A stretch of 64,000 bases of DNA, from NCBI GenBank assembly GCA_026400835.1, contig JAPLOA010000087.1, positions 186,001-250,000 on the forward strand, in the 5' to 3' direction. Within the stretch, counting starts at the first letter, position 1. Each line of letters opens with the position of its first letter. The notes below the pieces were generated by a model, which saw nothing but the letters and a program-made list of their open reading frames with translations, was not told the DNA's origin and did no database searches. Made by a program: the position numbers and the translations under genes. Shown piece after piece: positions 1 through 8,324 of the stretch. The DNA comes from Planctomycetales bacterium (GTDB lineage: Bacteria > Planctomycetota > Planctomycetia > Planctomycetales > Planctomycetaceae).

Positions 1-148
1 AATCTTCGAAAAGCTCCTGAGCTTCCGCCATCGCGAAGATGGTGATCGAACGAAAGCAGGTTGCCGAATTGACGTTCGACAACCTGCCTTCTGTCCTGCG
101 GCTCAAACAAGATCGAACAACGACGCATTATTGATCAGGGTCAATGCC

Positions 149-790
149 ATGCAGATCAGTTCCCTGTTAGTGAAAACACCAATCACAATGTTGATTTCTG
201 TATTCGTCATCATCGCGCATATGGCTGGCGAGTTCTCTTCTCCGCTGACGATTGACTTCAGAAGCAGCACGTTCGGCGATTCCTATCGTGTTTGCACGTG
301 TCATCTGCTGCACTGGTCGTCGAACCACCTGCTGTGGGATCTGGCGATGTTCACAACGCTGGGAGCCATTGCCGAAGTGAACATGTCGCGACATTATCGA
401 TGGACTCTGTTTCTGTCGGCCTTGCTGATACCGACAGGCGTCATGCTGCGTCATCCTGAGATGGAAACCTACCGAGGCCTCAGCGGCATCGATACGGCTC
501 TCTTCGGACTCATCGTCGCTGATCTGCTCGCCCGCCGACTCGTTGAACACAACTGGAAGTCGGCCTTCTGGTTCACCTTGCTGCTCGTTGGTCTACTGGC
601 AAAGATGTTGGCAGAAACACTTGCCGGGACGAACATCTTTGTCAGCGACACATCATTCGTTCCCGTACCGATTGCCCATCTCATCGGCGCCGTGATTGGC
701 CTGATGATTGGTTTCGGAAGTTACATAATGCCCCCGAGAAAGTGCTATGCTCTCGAGAATCCAGAAATGAGCATTGTGCTTGAATCATAA
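149..790 (+). CDS. Rhomboid-family intramembrane serine protease (rhombosortase-like)
   Basis: A polytopic membrane protein of about 213 residues. It carries the rhomboid landmarks: a His/Trp/Asn-containing helix (HLLHWSSNHLLWD), the serine motif GLSG near residue 112, and a later helix with AHLIGAVIG whose His (about 177) would complete the Ser-His dyad. The short six-helix build and the position of GLSG resemble the rhombosortase branch, which processes proteins with C-terminal sorting tags; that assignment is inference. A TTG at 131 would give six more residues, but the ATG at 149 is preferred. The frame stays open to the left edge, yet the upstream translation does not look like protein. 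No obvious partner gene lies nearby. The family call is fairly safe; the substrate is unknown. Confidence 0.75.
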   Translation: MQISSLLVKTPITMLISVFVIIAHMAGEFSSPLTIDFRSSTFGDSYRVCTCHLLHWSSNHLLWDLAMFTTLGAIAEVNMSRHYRWTLFLSALLIPTGVMLRHPEMETYRGLSGIDTALFGLIVADLLARRLVEHNWKSAFWFTLLLVGLLAKMLAETLAGTNIFVSDTSFVPVPIAHLIGAVIGLMIGFGSYIMPPRKCYALENPEMSIVLES

Positions 791-1673
791 GTGGAGATTA
801 CATTTAACATACCACGACAATACGCGATCTGTGGGCAATGAACCAAACCAGCTCCGGGGTGGTTGGCAACGCCGCGGGCGATGCCGTCGGTCAGACGGGA
901 TTCGGTGCCCACACGAACAGCCTCTGGCGAACGCAAAGTTCACAACGTCCGGTTGATTTAACGATGGCGTCAACTCAACCTCGCAATCCATCCACTGCTG
1001 ACAGTTGACACACTGGAGTTGCCTCATTCCGCATATTCCACCGGGCGAAGTTCTATGATCCAACTCCTTGCCGTTTCATTTTGCAGGATCCACTGGTATT
1101 CTCTGCTGGTGACGCGAAAGTCTATCAGTACGTTCGTATCGGTGCTCTGATTCACTGATCCAGGTGAAGCAATCTACGATGGCTGGCCCCCGTGTCTTGC
1201 ACTGCGATGCGGCTGTTGGCACCAATCCGGCCGGGCGGGTCATGTGCCGACCAATGTAGCCATCTCGCTCCGCGAGATGAGCCTTGTGCGGTGCAGGTGG
1301 CACAGCCAAAACCAGCTGCCATTTTCAAATAACGTTGATGAAATTGTGCTGAAGATCGGCCCCGAGTTTCCTTCTCAATGTGCTGACTGCAAGGGCACGT
1401 CTCGACGGAGCGAAATCGCTATTTGGGAAACGGTTTAACCGTTGATGATTGGTTTTTACTGGGTGGCACTTCCACGAAGAGGGAGTGTGCCGCAGGCACA
1501 AGAAGCCTCTGTCAGGACTCACTTCTGAAAGCCAGCTTGCGGCGATAGTTCATCTCGCAAAATTCTGTTTCCTGTTGATCTGCAACAGAGCCTACCCGAG
1601 GCTGTGCCACCAAGCGTCGCTTTCGGCAGGAACATCTGCAAACGCTTCAAGTTGCAATCGGGCCCATCCAAAT
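791..1673. other. Gene-free region with small hairpins
   Basis: About 880 bases with only short, mutually overlapping reading frames on both strands, none of which resembles a protein. Two small perfect palindromes are visible: CATCTCG-ctccg-CGAGATG at 1261-1279 and TGTGCC-gca-GGCACA at 1486-1500. The motif GGTGGCAC appears at 1287-1294 and 1462-1469. This looks like repeat-rich or decayed intergenic DNA. I cannot assign a function. Confidence 0.5.
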
Positions 1674-2438
1674 TCAGAACGCCGAAAGATCGATACCGGG
1701 GTATGGGCATATGCCATATTTTTCATACGTCGGGTCGACGACAATTCTCTTGAGTTCACCGTCGGAATTCCAGTGCCATGAATCTTCCCATCCTGGAGCG
1801 TAAAGATCTACCTGGCAAAGTTGAACTTCCGTTATGGACCGTACAAAGACATAGCACATTGCATTGAGATTGAACTCCCAAAAAGCTCCAAGACTGTCAC
1901 TCGGCGGTCGTTGAATATTCTCAAATCGCAGCATCCAGACCTTCATGTCAGAAAAGATCTTCCACTGTTGATCATTTGGGAATGCACTCCGTTCGAATGA
2001 CAATGGCATATAGCCGTGTAGATCAGGAAGTGGCGGATCGTTTTCATCCTGATCGACCTCAGGGTAGACCAGCTCCGTGAGAACCTGACGTCTGACATCA
2101 AGTCCGACAACAAAACTGGCTTCCTGTTCTGAACTGGGCCGAATCGAGAGGCAAACATCCTGAGGACTCCATACAGAGAACGGCAGGCAACACCTGAAGC
2201 CCTTGTCAATGAAGAAATCTTCCAACGGATTCGTTGCCCCATGTTCAACGACTCGATCTACAGCAACCGGATGCAACAGAAAAAATCTGTGATCAAATCT
2301 CTCTCTCCAAACGGCCAGCAGATCAGACGACAGGTGACATGCTCGGCAAGCAGCAAGAATATTCTCGCCGATAGTGAACAGCAATGGTGAGTTGAGTGGT
2401 GTTCTGCAACTGAATTCAAATCGCCATGTCTTGGACAT
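1674..2438 (-). CDS. Hypothetical protein, 254 aa
   Basis: I do not recognise this protein. It begins MSKTWRFEF with an ATG start and has mixed, globular-looking composition, rich in Trp, Phe and Cys, with no signal peptide or membrane segment. The C-terminal third has a WEDSWHW patch and ends in PYPGIDLSAF. It is taken as real because the frame is long, competing frames are poor and the composition is protein-like. It lies downstream of nagA on the same strand with about 105 bases between, so it could be a late member of that operon or stand alone. Confidence 0.5.
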   Translation of the reverse strand: MSKTWRFEFSCRTPLNSPLLFTIGENILAACRACHLSSDLLAVWRERFDHRFFLLHPVAVDRVVEHGATNPLEDFFIDKGFRCCLPFSVWSPQDVCLSIRPSSEQEASFVVGLDVRRQVLTELVYPEVDQDENDPPLPDLHGYMPLSFERSAFPNDQQWKIFSDMKVWMLRFENIQRPPSDSLGAFWEFNLNAMCYVFVRSITEVQLCQVDLYAPGWEDSWHWNSDGELKRIVVDPTYEKYGICPYPGIDLSAF

Positions 2439-2543
2439 AGGTAGTTAACATTTCACGAACGTCAACGTGTTTCATCGAAGCATGGTGATCATTAACCACG
2501 TCCCCTCGCTGACACATCGGGTTAAGATTAAGTGGGCAGTCCG

Positions 2544-3719
2544 CTATCGGTAAATAACTCCACCAGCCACCGAATACTCCGGCTGATAGCTCACAATGCT
2601 GCGGCCATCGGAGGTTGTCGATGGCTTCATTTGGAACACCGTGAAGTGGGCGGGCGAGCCTTCCTGAAGTCCGGCGACGGCTCGCTTCATCATTGCGGCG
2701 GGCTGGCTGGAGGCTAATGGCCACCCTTCGGCGAGAGTCACTCCGCAAATATTCATGAAGTGAGCCACGCATTCCCCGGTGGTGGCTCCGGAACCAGCCA
2801 GAAACTGAGTCTGCCCGGCCACGACGATGCGACCGTCGTCAAGCACATCGACAGAAACATCGCCTGTCGAATATCGGCCCGGTCGACATCCGCCAAAGCC
2901 GGAGACATCCGATGTCAGCACCATGCGACTCAACGTCTTGCATCGCAAAATACAATTGAGCATATGAGCCGGCACGTGCCAGCCGTCGGCAATCACGCTG
3001 CAGGTCAGACGATCATCGGCCAGCTGTGGCCAGAACACGTTGTCATGACGCGGCACCAGTCCGGAACAGCCGTTGCCCAAATGTGTTCCCAGTCGAGCAC
3101 CACAGTCGATAGCTTGGAGAATTTTAGCACTCGTCGCTCCCGTGTGGCCAATCGCAATCACCACACCCATGGCCGAAACCTGGCGGATAAATTCAAACGC
3201 TCCCGGGCTTTCCGGGGCAAGAGTTACAAGCTTAACGAGACCTCCGGCCGCATCCTGCCAGCGTCGAAATTCCGCAACACTCGCAGGCCGAACATGAGCC
3301 AACGGATGCGCTCCGCGCGGTCCATCGACCGGGGAAATAAACGGGCCTTCCACATGGCATCCGACGACGACTTCTCGCACGACGTCTGACTTCTCTCGAG
3401 CTTGTCGAATTACGGACAAGCCATGCTCCAGTGCTTCAGCGGAGTTCGTGATCAACGTGGGAAAGCAGCGAGTAATCCCCTGTTTGAGATAATCGTGAAT
3501 GACCTGCTCAACCTGAGCGACCGTCAATTGTTCACTGCTGAACCAAATGCCGTTGAAGCCGTTCAGCTGGATGTCGAACAAACCCGGAGCAATAAACGGC
3601 AGCGATTCCAGTTCGGCCGATGGTACACTCGCTGGAAAAATCGAAGCGACCTGTTTCCCCAGAAAATGAATCCGAATCGCTTCACCAGTATCAAATCGTC
3701 GAGCAGTCAGCGTGGTCAT
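2544..3719 (-). CDS. nagA: N-acetylglucosamine-6-phosphate deacetylase
   Basis: Amidohydrolase-superfamily enzyme of 391 residues, the usual NagA length. NagA removes acetate from GlcNAc-6-phosphate in the cytoplasm to give glucosamine-6-phosphate. Visible landmarks in order: the N-terminal GLFDIQLNG, the metal-binding CHVEGPFI, GHTGA, THLGNG (where many NagA have THLYNAM), VIADGWH and the catalytic-Asp region LTSDVSG. It starts 10 bases after the end of the glycosylasparaginase gene, so the two are probably cotranscribed, with this gene second. The pairing suggests use of GlcNAc released from asparagine-linked glycans. A related deacetylase acting on another N-acetyl sugar phosphate cannot be ruled out. 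Confidence 0.88.
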   Translation of the reverse strand: MTTLTARRFDTGEAIRIHFLGKQVASIFPASVPSAELESLPFIAPGLFDIQLNGFNGIWFSSEQLTVAQVEQVIHDYLKQGITRCFPTLITNSAEALEHGLSVIRQAREKSDVVREVVVGCHVEGPFISPVDGPRGAHPLAHVRPASVAEFRRWQDAAGGLVKLVTLAPESPGAFEFIRQVSAMGVVIAIGHTGATSAKILQAIDCGARLGTHLGNGCSGLVPRHDNVFWPQLADDRLTCSVIADGWHVPAHMLNCILRCKTLSRMVLTSDVSGFGGCRPGRYSTGDVSVDVLDDGRIVVAGQTQFLAGSGATTGECVAHFMNICGVTLAEGWPLASSQPAAMMKRAVAGLQEGSPAHFTVFQMKPSTTSDGRSIVSYQPEYSVAGGVIYR

Positions 3720-3728
3720 GTGAACCTC

Positions 3729-4823
3729 TCAGCCCTTCGGCTTCGTAAACAACGCGCGGCATTCTTCAAGCCGAGTCCCATTCTCATCGGTAATCGAATA
3801 TTTTTCCGGGCCCCACAATGTGACGCCTGCGTGACGCCCGTCTTTTGCAATCAGATAGAAGTTCAGACCGAAATCCGGACGTCCGTCCTTATCACGCAAA
3901 CGAGCTTCTGTCGTCTTGACGACGCGATTCAGAATCTCCATCCCGGCTTCTTCCGGGGAGGCTCCCTGACGCATCAGTTCAACACCCGCGAACGAACAAA
4001 GATTCTGCAGGTTGGCTTCACCACGACCGGTGCTGCCACAGGATCCCACTTCATTGTCACAGTACAGACCGGCTCCGATAATCGGCGAATCACCGACTCG
4101 CCCCGGAATCTTAAAAGCCAGGCCACTGGTGGTTGTCGTACAGGAAATATCACCCGCAGCATTGATCCCCGAACAGTGAATGGTTCCCGTCGGCCGACGA
4201 AATCGCAGTCGAGATCCATCGCTCGACAGAATCGTATTCTTCTCATAGAACGCGGCGACGTCCGACTCTTTCTCGTTGGGATCCGGCAACCAGTCGTCCT
4301 TTTCGCTCATCGTTTCCTTCCAGCGCAGCCAGATCTTGCGCGAATGTTCTGTCAGCAGATTCTCTTCCTGAAATCCGTGGGCGCGAGCAAAATCCAGAGC
4401 TCCGGCGCCGACGAGCAGAACATGATCCGATCGTCGCAACACCTGCAAAGCGACTTGCGCGGGATGACGAATATTCTGTAGCGAAGCCACCGCACCGGCA
4501 TGATGAGTTGGCCCGTGCATCACAGCGGCATCCAGCTCGACGATGCCTCGTTCATTGGGCAGTCCACCGTAACCCACGCTCGTGTCGTTCGGGTCATCCT
4601 CCACGATAGCTACGCCCGCGACGACAGCATCCAGAGGATCTCTGCCAGCGGCGATCATCTCGTAAGCCTTCCGAGTTGCCTCAGCGCCATTTCCGGAAGA
4701 GATGACTTTAATCTTTCCCGCCGCAGGAGCCACGGCAACTCCGGCCCTGGCTGAGACCGTTCCCATCGCAGCCGCAGCAACGCTGGCCGCCTGCATGAAT
4801 ACACGACGCGATACATCCGACAT
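3729..4823 (-). CDS. N4-(beta-N-acetylglucosaminyl)-L-asparaginase (glycosylasparaginase), Tat-exported
   Basis: N-terminal nucleophile hydrolase of about 364 residues that would cleave the GlcNAc-asparagine bond. It starts with a Tat signal (SRRVFMQAASVAAAAMG, then SARA), so it should act outside the cytoplasmic membrane. The mature part has the family features GYGGLPNERG, the autocleavage segment ending TGTIHCSG with the candidate nucleophile Thr, then GRVGDSPIIGAGLYCD and STGRGE. The start at 4823 is chosen because the Tat signal follows directly; an in-frame start at 5060 adds an unlikely 79 residues. It lies 10 bases upstream of nagA in the same direction. Known enzymes self-cleave into two chains at that Thr; I assume the same here. 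Confidence 0.85.
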   Translation of the reverse strand: MSDVSRRVFMQAASVAAAAMGTVSARAGVAVAPAAGKIKVISSGNGAEATRKAYEMIAAGRDPLDAVVAGVAIVEDDPNDTSVGYGGLPNERGIVELDAAVMHGPTHHAGAVASLQNIRHPAQVALQVLRRSDHVLLVGAGALDFARAHGFQEENLLTEHSRKIWLRWKETMSEKDDWLPDPNEKESDVAAFYEKNTILSSDGSRLRFRRPTGTIHCSGINAAGDISCTTTTSGLAFKIPGRVGDSPIIGAGLYCDNEVGSCGSTGRGEANLQNLCSFAGVELMRQGASPEEAGMEILNRVVKTTEARLRDKDGRPDFGLNFYLIAKDGRHAGVTLWGPEKYSITDENGTRLEECRALFTKPKG

Positions 4824-5185
4824 GATCAAGCATCCTGTTTCGGAAACAAAGACAAACAGCAAACCGAATCGACGCACCACGAATCCGGGAATCTCCCGTT
4901 CTTGCCGATCAGTTGAGAAGCATACCAGTCGCAGCCCTTGATGCGAGCCAGTCCCCGTTTTGAATCGAGTTCCGTCTTCTACGTCATCGCTTCGCCGATT
5001 CAGGCTGTGGTCAAAAAAAATTCGTGGGTTTGCAACCAACTCTGTCTGTTTCGACCACATTGCGATTCATCGCAGAATGCACCCGGAAAAGCCTGCGTTC
5101 CAGAAGTGATCCCTGGTCCCTCGAACCCGTTGCGTCTCGTGTATTCCCCGGGATAAGGCACGAGCTTTACCAGTCTCCTGCTATA
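4824..5185. other. Intergenic region upstream of the glycosylasparaginase-nagA pair
   Basis: 362 bases between the end of the heme/propeller dehydrogenase and the start of the glycosylasparaginase gene, both on the minus strand. It probably holds the promoter of the nagA operon, but I see no clear -35/-10 pair, operator or terminator. The frames crossing it are not protein-like. Confidence 0.4.
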
Positions 5186-8100
5186 CTAACCGGGACCGTT
5201 TGACTGCAGCCATGAAAACAGATCACGCAGCTCCTGGGGCTTGAATTGGCGATAGAGAGTGTCGGGCATATGAGACACACTCGACTCGCGAACTTCCTCA
5301 ATCTCACCTGCATTGAAACTCTTGCGCTCATTTTTAGAAGTGACGATCGTCAGGCCACCGTCGTCCCGCGCGACAGCCAGCCCTGTTTCGACTCGTCCAT
5401 CCGTTGTCAGCACCACCACGCTGACAAATTCTTTGCGAATTACACTGCTGGGATCCACCAGACTGACCAATAGAAAGTCACGGTCTGCTCGATTGGCCGA
5501 AGTCAGATCAGGCCCCAGTTTTGTGCCTTCCCCAAACAACTGATGGCACGTTGAGCAATGCTTCCTGAACAGCTCTCGACCCGTCTCCGGATTCCCCGAG
5601 CCCGCTCGCAAATCATTGTTGAGTCGTCGAACCTCGGCCAGTTTCTCTTCCGCCGTGGCTCCCTGCAGTCGGCCCCAATGCTTTGTCACAATGGAGTTCA
5701 ACTTTTCATCTTCCAGCAGTGCCACGAGCCGAATCTGATCCAGCGGCGTTAAACTGGCCGCAATCTCGCCCTTTTCAACGGCACTCAGCCAAACAGACGC
5801 TAAAGACTTTTGCGACAACATGACGCTGCGAATCTGCGATTTCAATTCGTCCGATCCCGATGACTGATGCAACTTCAGCAGCCGTGAACCAACCTCTGCA
5901 GTATCAGCACGTGCCAACAATCGGACAGCCGCAGCTCTGACAGAATCAACCTGATTGCTTTCCGCCAGTGCGGTCAAAGATTCAATACGATTGGGATCAC
6001 TCTTTTCTCCAACAATGCTCAGCAGGGCCAGCCGTCGATCGACAGAGGCGGACGCATCGAGTGCCTCTGAAAAGGCCGCGTCGTTCGCAGGAGAATAGCC
6101 GACCAGAATCGCCAGATGGAGAAACATCAGATTCCCGGGTGCAGCTTGCCACGCCTGATTGACGACCTCAAAGAATGGATGCGAAACGACCAGTTTTTCT
6201 CGCTGAGCACTCAACTCTCCGCTCGGTGTTTCACGCCAGCCCTGCAGTGCAGCTTCCCACAACGGCTGCCGCGCTCCATCATCAGGAGCTGCGGCCAGTA
6301 ACTTCACAACGCAATCGAGCCCCTCGTTTGTGCCTTCGGCTGCATAACGTCGAATCAGACGACGAAGCAAAGCCACGCTCCCCAGCTTCGACTTCCACAG
6401 TGACGGTCGAACAAATCGGCTCATCACGTCCGATCGACCGCTCACGCTGTGACGCTCAACAGCCCACCACCAAAGCAATGGCATGCAGGGATCTTCAGAG
6501 TCGATATCTCGATTGATATTCGCGTTGATAATCGGCATTGCCTGAGCCGCAGGCCAGCGAGCCGCCGAACAGGCCAACTGCTGCCGTACTGCAATTGACG
6601 GATCAACCTCGGCCAGTTCATCCAGCCGATGAGCCAGTTCAGTCGACAACATCCGAGAATCGCCCAGCAACCGCACGGTCCAGGTTCTGACAGCTTCATG
6701 CGGACTATTCAACAGCTTCAGCCCCAGCTCTTCGTTAAAAGATTCCAGCGAAGCTATCGTCCAAAGTGACTCCAGAGCCCGTTGTCCATCTTCAGATTTC
6801 TCTGCTCGTTCCATTAACAGAGGCAGAACACTTTTGGCTTGGCGTCGCACCAATTCCTGTCGTGCATGTCTCACGAACCATTGGCTGGAATGATCATGCA
6901 GTTTGATCAGTTCGTCATCGCTCAGGCTGGCGAAATCCGCGACGTTTTTCCCCGGGTGTCCCGTCGGAGCAATTCGATAAATTCGGCCGTTGCTGCGATC
7001 CCAGTCAGCATCCGGATCCGGATGGGCCGTGCGAGCATCATGCCAGTCGGTCACATAAATCGCACCGTCCGGACCCATAGTCACATCAGTCGGAGCAAAC
7101 CATGGATCACCAGATTTCAGAAGCTCACCACCGTGCGAAGTCTGCACTGTTGAACCGCGCGGTGAGATCTCATGCCAGTAAACGCCGTGCCCGAGGAGAT
7201 CGCCAGCAATGTATTTTCCTCGAAAGGACTGTGGCAGCGCGTCGCCCTGATAGACGATTCCTCCAACCGTGACATGTCCGCCCGTAAACGTTTGATGCGG
7301 AGCATGTTCGAAATAGCCGTACGCATGAGGATTATGCAGCGCGCCGTGCTTAGCAAATGATTTCACATAGTTGGCCCCCTGCAGACCATGCAGCAGCACG
7401 TGACCGCCATAGTTAGTGCTGTAGAGGAGTCGACCGGTGGCATCAAAATCGAGCCCCCATGAGTTTCCTCCGCCCTCGCAGAACAGTTCGAATTCCTTTG
7501 TCTTCGGATGATATCGCCAGACGCCTTGTTGAAATTCGTTGCCCCGAATATTGGCCGTCACTGTGCTTCCCTGACATCCATACAACCAGCCATCAGGTCC
7601 GAACATCAGCGAGTTCGCGACGCTGTGAGCATCCTCCATCCCAAATCCGGTCAACAGCACTTCCGGATCGGAATCCGGGATGTCGTCGCGATTGCGATCG
7701 GGATAGAACAACAGATAAGGCACGTTCAGAACATAGACGCCACCATGCCCAAACGCCAGGCCTGTGGCCAGATTCAGCCCATCGACAAAGTCCTTGCCTT
7801 CGTCCATCACCCCATCACCATCGGAGTCTTTCAGGATTGTGATGCGATCCGCTCCTTTGGGTCCATGCGGAGGTGGTTCAGGGACTCGATCATATCGAGT
7901 ACGCGAAAAGCGATCGACGGCGACGCGTTTTAGTCCTTCAGGATTGGGGTATTGCAGATACTGAATCACCCACAACCGGCCACGATCATCGTATTCGATG
8001 CATACAGGCTGCCGCACCAGGGGTTCACTGGCGACCAGTCTGACTTCCATGCCGGGCAAGGCCGACATGGCCGCAACAGACTTCGACGGAGTCAATTGCT

Positions 8101-8191
8101 GAGCCACACAATGACCTGAAGAACCAATAAGCCCAGGCACCACGCTCAAACAAAACGCCACAAAAACACGAGTCGACTTGAACCTGTCCAT
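5186..8191 (-). CDS. Planctomycete membrane-bound dehydrogenase: propeller, HEAT repeats, cytochrome c
   Basis: About 1001 residues. An N-terminal signal (FVAFCLSVVPGLIGSSGHC, then VAQQ) leads into a six-bladed, PQQ-dehydrogenase-like propeller (about residues 40-430, with DSDGDGVMDEGK and TDWHDARTAHPDPDADWD), then alpha-helical HEAT-like repeats (about 440-800), then a cytochrome c domain with the heme motif CSTCH near residue 880. This order matches the planctomycete family of putative membrane-bound dehydrogenases with a PVC-type heme domain. The substrate is unknown; sugars or polysaccharide fragments are usual guesses. The start at 8191 is chosen because a signal peptide follows directly; a longer frame to 8401 would overlap the neighbouring gene. 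It is downstream of, and codirectional with, the DPP-IV-like gene. Confidence 0.85.
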   Translation of the reverse strand: MDRFKSTRVFVAFCLSVVPGLIGSSGHCVAQQLTPSKSVAAMSALPGMEVRLVASEPLVRQPVCIEYDDRGRLWVIQYLQYPNPEGLKRVAVDRFSRTRYDRVPEPPPHGPKGADRITILKDSDGDGVMDEGKDFVDGLNLATGLAFGHGGVYVLNVPYLLFYPDRNRDDIPDSDPEVLLTGFGMEDAHSVANSLMFGPDGWLYGCQGSTVTANIRGNEFQQGVWRYHPKTKEFELFCEGGGNSWGLDFDATGRLLYSTNYGGHVLLHGLQGANYVKSFAKHGALHNPHAYGYFEHAPHQTFTGGHVTVGGIVYQGDALPQSFRGKYIAGDLLGHGVYWHEISPRGSTVQTSHGGELLKSGDPWFAPTDVTMGPDGAIYVTDWHDARTAHPDPDADWDRSNGRIYRIAPTGHPGKNVADFASLSDDELIKLHDHSSQWFVRHARQELVRRQAKSVLPLLMERAEKSEDGQRALESLWTIASLESFNEELGLKLLNSPHEAVRTWTVRLLGDSRMLSTELAHRLDELAEVDPSIAVRQQLACSAARWPAAQAMPIINANINRDIDSEDPCMPLLWWWAVERHSVSGRSDVMSRFVRPSLWKSKLGSVALLRRLIRRYAAEGTNEGLDCVVKLLAAAPDDGARQPLWEAALQGWRETPSGELSAQREKLVVSHPFFEVVNQAWQAAPGNLMFLHLAILVGYSPANDAAFSEALDASASVDRRLALLSIVGEKSDPNRIESLTALAESNQVDSVRAAAVRLLARADTAEVGSRLLKLHQSSGSDELKSQIRSVMLSQKSLASVWLSAVEKGEIAASLTPLDQIRLVALLEDEKLNSIVTKHWGRLQGATAEEKLAEVRRLNNDLRAGSGNPETGRELFRKHCSTCHQLFGEGTKLGPDLTSANRADRDFLLVSLVDPSSVIRKEFVSVVVLTTDGRVETGLAVARDDGGLTIVTSKNERKSFNAGEIEEVRESSVSHMPDTLYRQFKPQELRDLFSWLQSNGPG

Positions 8192-8324
8192 CAACGCCCC
8201 GTTTCCGAAAAAATGGTCCTCGTCAGGCAATACGGTGGAGACTGTGATTCTAGTGTTTCGATGTATGTTCGAAAAGCGGTCCACCGGTAACGAAGAAGAT
8301 GTCCGAATGCGGCAACCTGTTTTT

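Noticed and set aside
1-31. Possible start of a minus-strand gene leaving the left edge (MAEAQELFED)
   Set aside because: Only about ten codons are visible, too little to support a gene.
50-90. Stem GCAGGTTG / CAACCTGC near the left edge
   Set aside because: An 8-bp stem with a 16-base loop and no T-run; it could be a chance palindrome or a feature of a gene outside the window.
1449-1781. Plus-strand 110-codon frame
   Set aside because: It overlaps the end of the better minus-strand frame at 1674-2438 and carries no recognisable feature.
3402-4481. Plus-strand 359-codon open frame
   Set aside because: It lies wholly antisense to nagA and the glycosylasparaginase, and its translation is rich in Arg, Ser and Thr without any domain. 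A shadow frame.
4824-5060. N-terminal extension of the glycosylasparaginase
   Set aside because: It adds about 79 residues without a recognisable feature ahead of a clean Tat signal with its own ATG.
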